Both the position numbers and the translations under genes were made by a program. Below the pieces are notes generated by a model. The model ran no database searches. It was given only the letters and a program-made list of their open reading frames with translations, and was not told the DNA's origin. A stretch of 64,000 nucleotides of DNA from Nocardia camponoti (lineage in GTDB: Bacteria; Actinomycetota; Actinomycetes; Mycobacteriales; Mycobacteriaceae): positions 186,001 through 250,000 of the forward strand of contig NZ_BMMW01000003.1 in NCBI RefSeq assembly GCF_014646135.1, in the 5' to 3' direction. Shown in pieces: positions 25,599 through 34,580 of the stretch (its first letter is position 1; each line of letters starts with the position of its first letter).

Positions 25599-27074
25599 TT
25601 GACGCACGCGCGACTCGATCATGGCAACCATCTAGACGAAGATTCCGGTCGCGGAATCGTTCGTGCACCCGATCTAACGCGGGTCACCATTCTGGCTAAA
25701 CACACCCAGGTAGACATGGCGATTCCGGTTGATGTTCCGGTCGCGCTCGTGATTCCGAGCGTGGTCGACATGGTCGCCCAACACAGTCGGTCGAACGATT
25801 TCGACAACGACGGGGAACGCTACGAACCGGCCGAGTGGGTGCTCGCGCGCATCGGTCATCCCCCCTTCTCAAATTCGCTGAGTCTCGGTGAGCACGGTGT
25901 CCGCGACGGCGAATTGTTGATGCTCGAAAGCGCGACGCACACCGCGCCAACGCCGCTGTTCGACGACATCATGTACAACGTCGCGATCGCCGACGCCGAG
26001 CATTACCAGCATTGGACGCCCAAGTCCGCGCGGATCACCGGTTCGATCATGGCCGCGATCACGATGCTCGTTGGCTGCTTCGGCCTGCTCGCTTCGCCCG
26101 CCGCACTCCCGTTCTGGGTTAGTGGCTCGCTCGCCCTGCTCGTCGCGGTGTTGTGCGTTGTCTCGGGCACGATCTTGAGCCGCATGTACGGCGACACGTC
26201 CGCCGCGCTTGTCCTCGGCGGCTGCGCGCTGCCGACCGCGTTCACCGCGGGCATGCTTTTGGTGCCCGACCACTACGGCTGGGCCAATCTGTTGCTTGGC
26301 GCCGCGCTACTTGGCGCGACGGCGATTCTGGCGTGGCGCGTGACCGGGGTCGGGCTCGCACTGTTTATCGGGACCGCGACGGTGTCGATTTTCGCGGTCG
26401 GCGCTGGGCTTGTTGGTCTGCTCACCGAGCAACCGACCAAGGCGATCGGCGCGGTTGTCGCCGCCCTCGGGCTCGCCGGGCTCTCGCTCGCCCCGCGCGT
26501 CTCGATGCTGCTCGCGAAGCTCCCGCTTCCTCCTGTTCCCGCCCCGGGCACGCCAATCGACCCGACCGAGGACGATCCCGACGACCACCGCGCGCTGCCC
26601 ACCCTCGACGCCCTGCGTGTGCGTTCGGAACGCGCGCGCATGTACCTGGCTGGCCTTGTCGCGGCGACCACGCTCGTCACCGTCACCGGCGCGCTGCTTG
26701 CCGTCGATCCGGGCGCGAACACCGCCCAGTGGCCCGGCATCGCGCTCGCGCTGGTGTGCGCGGTGGTGCTGATGTTCCGCAGTCGCACCTACGCCGGTGC
26801 CGAGCAGGCGATCGTGCTGATCGCTGGCGGTGCCGCGATCGTTTTGCTGATGCTGATCGGCGTCGCTGTTGTCCTGAGCCAACCGCTTGTTGTGTTCGGC
26901 GCATCGATTGTGATCTTGGTTGCCGCGCTGATCGCGGGTCTGATCATCCCGAACCAGCAGGCGACACCGCCGATGCGCCGGGCCGTCGAGCTTGTCGAAT
27001 ACGGCTTCGTCGCCGCGGTGCTGCCGCTGACGTTCTGGGTCGCCGACCTGTACGCGCTGGTGCGCGGGCTGTAA
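25599..27074 (+). CDS. eccD: EccD, ESX #1 membrane channel component
   Basis: 491 residues from a TTG at 25599, after GGAGTTGGGGGAG. The frame is open from an ATG at 25494, but the first conserved strand (RVTILAKH) begins at ~residue 20 of the shorter form, as usual for EccD. N-terminal ubiquitin-like domain (~18-110, with LSLGEHGVRDGELLMLES), then eleven hydrophobic helices to the C-terminus. EccD dimers line the central part of the ESX membrane complex. Divergent from eccC and convergent with mycP (4 bp between stops). Identity sure, start uncertain. Confidence 0.92.
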   Translation: MTHARLDHGNHLDEDSGRGIVRAPDLTRVTILAKHTQVDMAIPVDVPVALVIPSVVDMVAQHSRSNDFDNDGERYEPAEWVLARIGHPPFSNSLSLGEHGVRDGELLMLESATHTAPTPLFDDIMYNVAIADAEHYQHWTPKSARITGSIMAAITMLVGCFGLLASPAALPFWVSGSLALLVAVLCVVSGTILSRMYGDTSAALVLGGCALPTAFTAGMLLVPDHYGWANLLLGAALLGATAILAWRVTGVGLALFIGTATVSIFAVGAGLVGLLTEQPTKAIGAVVAALGLAGLSLAPRVSMLLAKLPLPPVPAPGTPIDPTEDDPDDHRALPTLDALRVRSERARMYLAGLVAATTLVTVTGALLAVDPGANTAQWPGIALALVCAVVLMFRSRTYAGAEQAIVLIAGGAAIVLLMLIGVAVVLSQPLVVFGASIVILVAALIAGLIIPNQQATPPMRRAVELVEYGFVAAVLPLTFWVADLYALVRGL

Positions 27075-27078
27075 AGCT

Positions 27079-28479
27079 CTACTTCCGCTGGGCGAAAGCC
27101 CGGCGGATGGGGAACGACGCGAGCACGCCAAGCAGGGTGAGGAACGCGATTACGCCAGTCCCGATCAACGCCACATTGCGTGCGGTGTTATCGGGACTTG
27201 GCGGCGTCGCTGGCACGGCCAACTGCACCGACTTGCCCTTCGCGCTCGACGGGCGCTTGACCATCGTCTTCGACAGGTCAACGTCGTGGGTGAGCGCGGC
27301 GAACGGGTCGACCGTGCCGAACCCGCCGTAGGGATTCCAGCCTTCGGGCGTGTTGTGCGTTGTCGCTTGGATGCGCGAAATAACTTGTGCCGCACTGAGT
27401 TCCGGGAACCGAGCGCGCACTAGCGCGGCCACGCCCGAAACATAAGGTGCCGCGAAACTCGTGCCAGCGATGTCCTGCACCTCGCCGTTGGTGCCGACGG
27501 TGCCGGTCGCGAGGCCCGTGCTGTTCGGGTCGAGCGACACGATGCCCTCGCCCGGCGCGGCGACGCCCACCCACGGGCCAGGAACGGTGAAGGCCGAAGG
27601 CGCGCCGTTCGCGTCGACCGAGCCGACCGAAAGCACGTACTGGTCGTACCAGGCGGGCGTGACCGCCGTCGCGAGCGAACTCCACGGATCAGCGCCTGGA
27701 TCAAGCGGATTGATACCCGGGTTGCCAGTGCACGCCTTGTTGTCGGAGTTACCCGCCGACGCGACGATGACCGCGTCTTTCACGGTGGCGGCATACTGCA
27801 CCGCCGCGCCGAGCGTTCGGTCGTTCATCGTCGGCGAGCCGCACGCGACCTCACTGATGTTGATAACGGTCGCGCCCATGTCGGCGGCATGCCGAACCGC
27901 TTGCGCGAGGCTCGTCGTATTGCCAACGCCGCCACCGTTTTTCGGGTCGTTCGGGTCGACTTGGGTGCCCTTTGGTCGATAGTTGCCCGATGACTGCCGA
28001 ATCGCGATGATCTGCGCGTCCGGTGCGACACCGGAGAACCCATCACCCGAACTAGGTTGCGCGCCAATGATTCCCGCGACAACGGTGCCGTGCGCGTCGC
28101 AGTCCTCGGTGCCGTCGCTGGACGCGACGTAGTCGCCGCCGCCGGCGAGGTTAGGGAGTCGAGGATGCCGCGCGACGCCGGTATCGATCACCGCGACCGT
28201 CTGACCAGCACCGCGACTGAACTGCCACGCGTGATCGAGCCCGAGGAAAACCTGCGCGGGCGGCGTGGCGGCCGACGTGGTCGTTCGCGTACTCGTGCAC
28301 GCGTTCGCGGGCTCAACCTCGGTGTAGGGCTTGGGCGGGGCGTCGCCGGGCGTGAGCGCCCCGTCGATCGTCGGCGGACCAGCCGCCACCGCACTCGGCG
28401 CGCCAACACCCGCCGAACAGCCAACAATCGCCGTGGTGAGCAAGAAACGCGTCACCAACCGAGTCGAATTACGGTGCAC
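27079..28479 (-). CDS. mycP: MycP, mycosin subtilisin-like protease of ESX #1
   Basis: 466 residues from the GTG at 28479, which follows GGGAGGGGTTGGG; an ATG at 28500 overlapping the eccB stop is the alternative. Signal peptide, then a subtilase domain with catalytic Asp in VAVIDTGV, His in DCDAHGTVVAG and Ser in GTSFAAPYVSG. Ends with one membrane helix (~440-460) and a basic tail. Mycosins cap the ESX complex on the periplasmic side and are needed for its stability. In operon with eccB. All three catalytic residues are intact. Confidence 0.95.
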   Translation of the reverse strand: MHRNSTRLVTRFLLTTAIVGCSAGVGAPSAVAAGPPTIDGALTPGDAPPKPYTEVEPANACTSTRTTTSAATPPAQVFLGLDHAWQFSRGAGQTVAVIDTGVARHPRLPNLAGGGDYVASSDGTEDCDAHGTVVAGIIGAQPSSGDGFSGVAPDAQIIAIRQSSGNYRPKGTQVDPNDPKNGGGVGNTTSLAQAVRHAADMGATVINISEVACGSPTMNDRTLGAAVQYAATVKDAVIVASAGNSDNKACTGNPGINPLDPGADPWSSLATAVTPAWYDQYVLSVGSVDANGAPSAFTVPGPWVGVAAPGEGIVSLDPNSTGLATGTVGTNGEVQDIAGTSFAAPYVSGVAALVRARFPELSAAQVISRIQATTHNTPEGWNPYGGFGTVDPFAALTHDVDLSKTMVKRPSSAKGKSVQLAVPATPPSPDNTARNVALIGTGVIAFLTLLGVLASFPIRRAFAQRK

Positions 28480-28499
28480 CCCAACCCCTCCCAACGTCA

Positions 28500-29978
28500 T
28501 TACTTAGCTGCGGCGACCGGCTGTTTCGCGGGTGACGCGTCGGGCGATATGCCGTCGTGGGCAACCATCGCCTCGTCGCGTCCCAGCGCTGGACCGCTCG
28601 CGAGCAGCCCGATGATCGGCCACGGCGCAGGCTCGGCCTTCGCGCTTTCGAGCCCAAGCGCCTTCACCGCATCAGCGTTTTTGATGCCGAAGCGCACGCC
28701 GGTGTCGGCGATGTAGAACAGGCTGTCCTTGCGACGGCTGTCGGGTTCGATGCCGGTGGCTTGCGCGTACGCGCCGGTAGCGGGCGGGATGTAGACCGAG
28801 TCCGCGTTCGGGCCAGCGCCGTCGGCCTGGGCGAGGTCGACCAGCTTGGCCTTGTCCGGGATCGGCAGGTTAATACCGGTAAGCACGGCAACTTCGGCGC
28901 GCGCGGTGCCGTCGGCATTGTCGCTCGCGCCCGAAATGGGCTTCCAGCTGATGCAGCTGACCGGCGCGTCCTTCGACGAGATCAACTTCGCCTCGGTCTG
29001 CGGGTAGCTCTGCACCTTCAACGCCGACGAGACGGGCGCGTTCGTGTGCTCGGTGGCCTGAATGGTCGTGCCAGGCATTTGGGTGTCGTACTTGGCGCGA
29101 ATGATGCGCGCGGTCACCGACGACACCGGCTGCAAGCCGTCGTGCAGCACGACGTAATCCTTGTTCGACTGGTTGAACACCTGCACGATGTCGCCGATGC
29201 GGTGTCCGCTCGCGCTGTAGGACGGCACGCCACCCGGGTTGACGATCAGCGGCGGAATGATCGGCAAGACTTCGGGGATCGCGTTGAGCAGGCCCTCGCT
29301 GATCGGGCGCGGGGTCGCGCCGGTGATCGACAGGGCGTCCGTGACCGCGCGTTCTTTCATGTCGACTCGGGCGCGCTTGTTGTCGTAAATCAGGTACGCC
29401 GAGTCTTTGCCTTGGACGAGCAGTACCTCGCTGTTGGACATCTTCGATGCCTTCGAGCCCAGGTCAGGGTCGCCAGCGAGGACCGAGGTTGTCATGTTCG
29501 ACGTGCCGTCGGCCTTGAGTTGGTCGCACACCGACCACGCGCGACCCTTACCTGCGGAGTCATAGCGCAGCGACGATGGCGCGCCGGGGATGCCGATGAG
29601 CTGACCGCGCGGCTTCTTGCCGAGTTCGGACTCTTTGACGATCACGGCTTTGGACGCGTCGCCCGCGGCTAGTCGCGCGGAGGCGAGATTCAGCGCGGGG
29701 TGGACCACGTTGTCGATGACGACGTAAACCCCACCTGACTCTTTTCCGATGAGGATTTTGTTATCGCCGATTTTGTCCTGCGGGCGCAACAGCGCGAGCA
29801 CACCACAGCCCGCGAGCACGACAAGGCCGAGCACAAGACCCACCGCGTAAGCCCGCGTTTGGGCGCGCATTGGGTCGTGCAGCATTCGGACATCGCGGCG
29901 AACTAGGGCGTGCTCCATGCGACGCACCAAAAAGCGATAGCCGCTGACCTGCCACCGAGTAGTGGGCTTTGAAGGCAT
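28500..29978 (-). CDS. eccB: EccB, ESX #1 core membrane component
   Basis: 492 residues. N-terminal cytosolic motif WQVSGYRFLVRRMEHALVRR-type, typical of EccB, then a single membrane helix (~45-65) and a large external domain with the EccB repeats and conserved Cys (CDQLKAD, CISWK). EccB forms the outer-face part of the ESX membrane complex with MycP. It is divergent from eccE across 83 bp, with its ATG inside a perfect inverted repeat. Its TAA shares one base with the alternative mycP ATG. Confidence 0.96.
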   Translation of the reverse strand: MPSKPTTRWQVSGYRFLVRRMEHALVRRDVRMLHDPMRAQTRAYAVGLVLGLVVLAGCGVLALLRPQDKIGDNKILIGKESGGVYVVIDNVVHPALNLASARLAAGDASKAVIVKESELGKKPRGQLIGIPGAPSSLRYDSAGKGRAWSVCDQLKADGTSNMTTSVLAGDPDLGSKASKMSNSEVLLVQGKDSAYLIYDNKRARVDMKERAVTDALSITGATPRPISEGLLNAIPEVLPIIPPLIVNPGGVPSYSASGHRIGDIVQVFNQSNKDYVVLHDGLQPVSSVTARIIRAKYDTQMPGTTIQATEHTNAPVSSALKVQSYPQTEAKLISSKDAPVSCISWKPISGASDNADGTARAEVAVLTGINLPIPDKAKLVDLAQADGAGPNADSVYIPPATGAYAQATGIEPDSRRKDSLFYIADTGVRFGIKNADAVKALGLESAKAEPAPWPIIGLLASGPALGRDEAMVAHDGISPDASPAKQPVAAAK

Positions 29979-30064
29979 GCGTTCCTCCCCCGAACAGTGC
30001 TCTCGTCAGTCCGACACAGTACAGTTCGGAGGCAAAACTGGTTCGTCTGGGGGAGGAACGCATG
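29976..30064. repeat. 16-bp perfect inverted repeat framing the eccB-eccE divergent promoter
   Basis: 29976-29991 is the exact reverse complement of 30049-30064 (GGGGGAGGAACGCATG outward on both sides), with 57 bp between. Each arm contains the Shine-Dalgarno-like sequence and ATG of one gene, so both starts share an identical translation initiation region. Transcripts initiating between the arms cannot fold both arms together, but read-through RNA could pair and hide both start sites. Confidence 0.85.
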
Positions 30065-31714
30065 ACGGTTTCCGATCGGCCGCGCCCGCTGTTCGGCCGC
30101 ATTTCGCAGCGTCAGCTGGTACTAGCTCAATTTGTTGCCGCCGTTGTCGGCGTGATTTTGCTCGTGTGCAAGGTGGATCCGCTGATCGCGCTCGGCGTCG
30201 CTGTCGCGGTGCTGCTGCTGCCGCTGATTCCGGTGCGTAAACGCACGCTGATGGCGTGGATCGGCACAATTCGGCGCTACGTCGGCAAGCGTGGATACGC
30301 CCTCGGCGACACCGTCGATTTTCACGACACCGACGGTCGCTCGGTCGGGCTGTATTGGGAGGGTTCGCGAGCGACGACCGTCGTTGAGGTGCTGCCACCC
30401 AAGGGCGGGCTCACTCGCATCGCGCGCACCACGGTTCATGCTTCGCATCTGTTGCCGGTCGCCGAGCTTGCCGGCTGCCTCGACCAGCACGACATTCTGC
30501 TCAGCGGCATCGACATCATCAGCCACGGTCATCGCAGTCGCGCTGGCACGCCCGCTGGCGCGATCTACGAATCGCTGCTCGGGCCGCTGCCCGCGACCGC
30601 GCACCGCACGGTGTGGCTCGCGATCAGCTTCGACGCGGTCGCCTGTCCGGACGCTGCCGATCGACGTGGCGGTGGTGCCGACGGTGCCGCCCGCGCGGTC
30701 ACGGTCGCTACCCAGCGCATCATGCGCACGCTTGAAGACGCGGGCTGCAACGCTCGTGTGCTCACGTCGCCGGAGATTCGCAAGGCCGTCGCGCAGATCG
30801 TGCCCGGTGTCGATCCGCGCACGCTCACCCAAGGGTGGCGCTTCGCCGAGATCGGCAACGCGGTCAACATCGGCAGCGCGGTCGACCCGACTCGGCTCGA
30901 TTCCGACCTGCTCGCGCAACTGTGGGTCGCGCCGTCGCGGGGCACCACCGTCGCGGTTCGACTACGCCCCGGTACTAGCGCTGAATCGGTTCGTATCGGC
31001 GCGGCATGGCGCCTAACCGCGCGCGAGCTACCGGAAAAGTCCACGGCCCCCCTTTCTAAAGGCATGATTTCGATGGCGGGGAAGCATCGCGACGCGCTGC
31101 TCGCGCATCTGCCCATCGCCGTCGGCGGGGTCGACGACACCGTGCCAACGCTTGAATACCCAATCGACGCCATCGACCGACTACACCTGCCGTCGTCGGG
31201 CTGTGGGCAGTTGCTCGGTTCCGACGACGCGGGCAACGGCGTCGCGACCCGCATCATCGGGTCGGGCATCGCGACCGTCTACGTCGCTGGCGAACTGTAT
31301 TTGGCGCAGCAGTTGGTGTTCCGCGCGCTAGCTGTCGGCGAACGCATTCTCGTGCGCACCGACCGCCCGCAGGCGTGGGATCAGCTAGTTCAAACGATCG
31401 GCAACCCCGAACGTCTCACCATCGCGATCGAATCGCATCAGTCCGATGCTGGCTTCACCGCCACCGTCGTCGACGGGGTACTCGCGCCCGCACCGCACGC
31501 GGGTGTCACCACGATCTACCTCACCGCCGATCCCAACGGCTGGCCCAACGCGCGGCCCGATCTTGAGCTGTACCAACCCAATGCGATCGGCAACCGAGTT
31601 GTGTTGCGCACCGGCACAACTCGCGTCGACCTCACCCTCGTCTCCATCCCGCGCGAAGCCACCTACATCGGGCAGCCGCGTGGTCAACGTGCGATGGCTG
31701 GTCAGCCCGGATAA
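30062..31714 (+). CDS. eccE: EccE, ESX #1 peripheral membrane component
   Basis: 550 residues from the ATG at 30062, after GGGGGAGGAACGC. Two adjacent N-terminal helices (~15-62), then a cytosolic domain with the EccE signatures LYWEGSRATTVVEVLPP, SRAGTPAGAIYESLLGPLPA and HRTVWLAISFD. EccE sits at the rim of the ESX membrane complex. M. tuberculosis ESX-4 lacks EccE, whereas ESX-4 loci of other Mycobacteriales retain it; this locus has it. Its 3' end overlaps the convergent FMN reductase gene by 13 bp. Confidence 0.93.
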   Translation: MTVSDRPRPLFGRISQRQLVLAQFVAAVVGVILLVCKVDPLIALGVAVAVLLLPLIPVRKRTLMAWIGTIRRYVGKRGYALGDTVDFHDTDGRSVGLYWEGSRATTVVEVLPPKGGLTRIARTTVHASHLLPVAELAGCLDQHDILLSGIDIISHGHRSRAGTPAGAIYESLLGPLPATAHRTVWLAISFDAVACPDAADRRGGGADGAARAVTVATQRIMRTLEDAGCNARVLTSPEIRKAVAQIVPGVDPRTLTQGWRFAEIGNAVNIGSAVDPTRLDSDLLAQLWVAPSRGTTVAVRLRPGTSAESVRIGAAWRLTARELPEKSTAPLSKGMISMAGKHRDALLAHLPIAVGGVDDTVPTLEYPIDAIDRLHLPSSGCGQLLGSDDAGNGVATRIIGSGIATVYVAGELYLAQQLVFRALAVGERILVRTDRPQAWDQLVQTIGNPERLTIAIESHQSDAGFTATVVDGVLAPAPHAGVTTIYLTADPNGWPNARPDLELYQPNAIGNRVVLRTGTTRVDLTLVSIPREATYIGQPRGQRAMAGQPG

Positions 31715-32265
31715 GGCTCAACGCTGCGGGCGGCGCGCAATGCCGTTGCCCACCAAGACAATTGGCCGAGCATGCGCCATGCCGCGTCGATCGCGGCATC
31801 GTCATTGGTCGCGCCGGTTGCCTTGTCGAAGCGACGTTTAGCCTGGGCGAAGCTCACCGATTCGCGCATCGAAACCATGTGCAGTTCGGCGACAACCTGG
31901 CGTAACTGTTCAACGGCACGCAAGCCGCCAGAAAGTCCGCCATAGGACACGAAACCGATTGGCTTAGCGCGCCATTCGTGTTTCACGCTATCGAGGGCGG
32001 CCTTCAGCGAGGCCGGGTAGCCGTGGTTGTACTCCGACGTCACGACAACGATCGCGTCCGCGTCGGCGATGCGCTGCCGAAACGCCGCGGTGTCGTCGGT
32101 TTCGGCGAGCGTGGTTGGCAGGTCGAAGTCGGCGAGGTCGATTACACCAACGTCGAATTCGTCGCGTTCGCTTGCCGCACCAACGAACCATTTCGCGACC
32201 GTCGGCGCGAACCGTTCCGGGCGCGTACTGGCGACGATGACCTCCAACCGCAGCGGCGTTTCCAT
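31702..32265 (-). CDS. NADPH-dependent FMN reductase / flavodoxin-like oxidoreductase
   Basis: 187 residues. Flavodoxin-like fold: N-terminal phosphate loop STRPERFAPTVAKW, a DLADFDLP strand, and the family signature VVTSEYNHGYPASLKAALD, then FVSYGGLSGGLRAVEQL. Matches NADPH-dependent FMN/azo/quinone reductases, which use NAD(P)H and FMN to reduce quinones or flavins in the cytosol. Convergent with eccE and divergent from the PAS-like gene. Nothing ties it to ESX except position. Physiological acceptor unknown. Confidence 0.93.
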   Translation of the reverse strand: METPLRLEVIVASTRPERFAPTVAKWFVGAASERDEFDVGVIDLADFDLPTTLAETDDTAAFRQRIADADAIVVVTSEYNHGYPASLKAALDSVKHEWRAKPIGFVSYGGLSGGLRAVEQLRQVVAELHMVSMRESVSFAQAKRRFDKATGATNDDAAIDAAWRMLGQLSWWATALRAARSVEPYPG

Positions 32266-32343
32266 CCCGCGAGCTTAGCTATCGACAGGGAAGTGACATG
32301 ATTCCTGTGCTCGACTAACGGCAAGATCGAAAGGGGGCAGCTA

Positions 32344-33309
32344 GTGATCATCGCGCGGTGGCAGTTGGTGGAAACCCTTGGCGCACCCGACACTTGGTCG
32401 ATTCTGGCTTCTGGAACTGAGCCGCGCGACTGGACGTCGTACCAGCGTGCGGTCCCGGCGCGTCTGCAGCGCATCGTCGCCGCCGCCTACGAATCGGGTC
32501 AGCCGGTGGAAGTGATTTTGCCGAAGTCGCGCCATCCGTGGTCGGAGTTGCGCATGCGCGCGGTGCCGGTCGGGTGGCCAGGCGAGCCGACGCTCGCGGT
32601 GCGTGTTGGGGTCGGCGACGTTGCCGATGACCTCCCCGCGGCACCGTTCCTCGTGAACTCACGCACGCGCATCGTGCAGACGCTGCCCGAGGGTCTTGGT
32701 CCGCATTTCAGCACCGGGCTCGTTGAGTTTCGCGGTGCCGAACCGTTCGAACGGGTTGAACGGTTCGACGGCGACCTGGATTTCCTTGCGACACTTGGGC
32801 GTTCGACGCCCAATAGCCGCTGGTCGGGAATCGCGACGGTGTACTCCGCGATCGGCCCGCGCTCATTGCTGATCGCGACACGCAACGGGCCCGATCGCTA
32901 CTCGTGGCGTGGGCTCGTCATTGATGTCACCGATAGTGTTGCGCCGCAACAGAAATCGTTCGAAGCAGCGACACTCGACCTACTGCGCGCGACACAACCC
33001 GATCTCTACCTGCTCATCCTCGACACCGCCCAATTGCGTCAGGTGCGCTGGGTGAGCGAGCCGGTACCCAATCTGCGGTGGCGCGGGGTCGATGAGCGCG
33101 AGATGGTGCACCCCGACGACCGCGCGCGCGTCGCCGAGATTCGCACGCGAATCCTCAACGGGGACAAGCGCGCTGGCGTGCGTGACCTGCGGCTATCGAC
33201 GGAATCGGGTGGTTGGCTCACCGCCGATGTCGAGGTGTCGCCGCTGCCGGGCGGTGGCCGCGACGACATCCCCGCGTTCGTTTTGGCGCAGGTGCAAGTT
33301 ACGGGCTAG
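32344..33309 (+). CDS. PAS-like domain protein
   Basis: 321 residues from a GTG after AAAGGGGGCAGCTA. No membrane segment and no output domain. The C-terminal ~110 residues resemble a PAS fold: LRWRGVDEREMVHPDDRARVAEIR followed by GVRDLRLSTESGGWLTADVEVSPL, similar to the typical PAS/PAC pattern. The N-terminal ~200 residues contain two more alpha/beta blocks (RAVPARLQRIVAAAYESGQPVEV; WSGIATVYSAIGPRSLLIATRNG). Probably a stand-alone cytosolic sensor; ligand and partner unknown. Convergent with mtnP. Confidence 0.7.
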   Translation: MIIARWQLVETLGAPDTWSILASGTEPRDWTSYQRAVPARLQRIVAAAYESGQPVEVILPKSRHPWSELRMRAVPVGWPGEPTLAVRVGVGDVADDLPAAPFLVNSRTRIVQTLPEGLGPHFSTGLVEFRGAEPFERVERFDGDLDFLATLGRSTPNSRWSGIATVYSAIGPRSLLIATRNGPDRYSWRGLVIDVTDSVAPQQKSFEAATLDLLRATQPDLYLLILDTAQLRQVRWVSEPVPNLRWRGVDEREMVHPDDRARVAEIRTRILNGDKRAGVRDLRLSTESGGWLTADVEVSPLPGGGRDDIPAFVLAQVQVTG

Positions 33310-33335
33310 CGCTGCTGATTTGCTCGACAGGCCAG

Positions 33336-34145
33336 TTACGGCAGTTCGAACGGCAGCGTCACGCCCGTGTGCACCGTGCAGCGGGGGCACGTTTCCTCGC
33401 TGTCGACCCCCGCGACCGCGCGTCGCATCAGTTCCTTGAACGGCCCGAGGTTCTTTTTGAACTCGGCGAACACATCGACCGCGTGCACGCCTTCGCCCTC
33501 TTCGAGACCGGCGTCGAGGTCGGTGATCAGCGCGACAGCCGAGTAGCACATCTCGAGCTCACGGGCCAGAACGGCTTCGGGGTGGCCGGTCATGTTGACC
33601 AGGTCCCAGCCTTGCGCGGCGAACCAGCGGCTTTCGGCGCGGGTCGAAAAACGCGGGCCTTCGACGACGACCATCGTGCCCGAGTCTTCGACGCGCAGCG
33701 TGTCGTCGGCAGCCTTGATCGCGGCGGAACGCAGGTCGTCGCAGTAGGGGTCAGCGAACGAGACGTGGATGCCGCCGCCGTCGAAGAAGGTCTGCGGGCG
33801 GCCCGACGTGCGGTCGACCAGTTGCTCGGGCACCGCGACCGTGCCCGGACCCCAGTCAGCGCGCAGGCTCCCGACCGCGCACGGCGCGAAAATCCGCCGC
33901 ACACCGAGCGAACGCAGCGCCCACATGTTGGCGCGGTAGGGCAGGGTGTGCGGGGCGTATTCGTGCGACTTGCCGTGACGCGGCACGAACGCGACGGCGC
34001 GTCCCTCGACCTCACCGATGGCGATCGGGGCGCTCGGCGCACCGTAGGGCGTCTCGACGTCGACGTGCTCAACGCCCGCGTCGAAGAAGTCGTAGAAACC
34101 GCTGCCGCCGATGACAGCGAGCGCGGGACGGGGAAGCGAACTCAT
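33336..34145 (-). CDS. mtnP: S-methyl-5'-thioadenosine phosphorylase
   Basis: 269 residues; the ATG at 34145 is chosen because the sequence PALAVIGGSGFYDFF starts the family fold 7 residues later. Cleaves methylthioadenosine with phosphate to adenine and methylthioribose-1-phosphate in methionine salvage and polyamine recycling. Motifs: RHGKSHEYAPHTLPYRANMWAL, APCAVGSL, EGPRFSTRAES, NMTGHPEAVLARELEMCY. The purine-binding and phosphate-binding segments are intact. The promoter region is shared with csoR (34146-34241). Alternative: broader purine nucleoside phosphorylase; the MTAP subgroup is favoured by the NMTGHPE segment. Confidence 0.92.
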   Translation of the reverse strand: MSSLPRPALAVIGGSGFYDFFDAGVEHVDVETPYGAPSAPIAIGEVEGRAVAFVPRHGKSHEYAPHTLPYRANMWALRSLGVRRIFAPCAVGSLRADWGPGTVAVPEQLVDRTSGRPQTFFDGGGIHVSFADPYCDDLRSAAIKAADDTLRVEDSGTMVVVEGPRFSTRAESRWFAAQGWDLVNMTGHPEAVLARELEMCYSAVALITDLDAGLEEGEGVHAVDVFAEFKKNLGPFKELMRRAVAGVDSEETCPRCTVHTGVTLPFELP

Positions 34146-34182
34146 GCGTGCGACCTTATCTGACAATTCCCGCACAACCCTG

Positions 34183-34197
34183 TACCCTAGGGGGGTA
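34183..34197. promoter_or_regulatory. CsoR/RicR-type palindromic operator
   Basis: TACCC-TAGGG-GGGTA, an inverted repeat with a 5-bp centre, lies 44 bp before the csoR ATG. It matches the ATACCCC..TAGGGTA pattern associated with copper-sensing CsoR/RicR repressors in actinobacteria. It probably mediates autoregulation and may also affect mtnP, whose ATG is 38 bp to the other side. Confidence 0.7.
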
Positions 34198-34241
34198 TTA
34201 GCTCGGCACCGCGAGCTGCCTGGCCCCGCGAGGAGACCACC

Positions 34242-34580
34242 GTGACCGAATCCGAGAACCCAACCACTTCGCCCGACCAGTGCCACTCGACCCATCAGGC
34301 GCACGGCTACATCACCGCGAAAGACGACTACCTCAAGCGGTTACGTCGCATCGAGGGCCAGTCACGCGGGTTGCAGCGCATGGTCGAAGAGGAAAAGTAC
34401 TGCATCGACATCCTCACCCAGGTTTCGGCGATGACCAAGGCGCTGCAAGCTGTCGCGATGGGCTTGCTTGAAGACCACATCAGCCATTGCGTTGTCGACG
34501 CGGCCGTGGCTGGTGGGCCGGAAGCCGAAGCCAAGATCAAGGAAGCAACCGACGCGATCGCGCGTTTGGTCCGGTCCTAA
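34242..34580 (+). CDS. csoR: CsoR-family metal-sensing transcriptional repressor
   Basis: 112 residues. Helical DUF156/CsoR fold with KRLRRIEGQSRGLQRMVEEEKYC. Copper ligands are all present: Cys54, His79 and Cys83, with spacing identical to Cys36-His61-Cys65 of M. tuberculosis CsoR. The N-terminus has an additional Cys14/His15/His18 cluster. Cu(I) binding would release the operator at 34183-34197. No copper ATPase or chaperone gene is adjacent, so its targets are elsewhere, as for RicR. The stop overlaps the convergent nitrilase-like gene by 4 bp. Confidence 0.92.
   Translation: MTESENPTTSPDQCHSTHQAHGYITAKDDYLKRLRRIEGQSRGLQRMVEEEKYCIDILTQVSAMTKALQAVAMGLLEDHISHCVVDAAVAGGPEAEAKIKEATDAIARLVRS

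Noticed and set aside
26153..27331. Alternative-frame 392-codon reading inside eccD
   Set aside because: Arg-rich low-complexity translation; the overlapping frame encodes the eleven EccD membrane helices.
34146..34304. 53-residue N-terminal extension of mtnP
   Set aside because: Would run across the CsoR operator and the start of csoR; not part of the phosphorylase fold.
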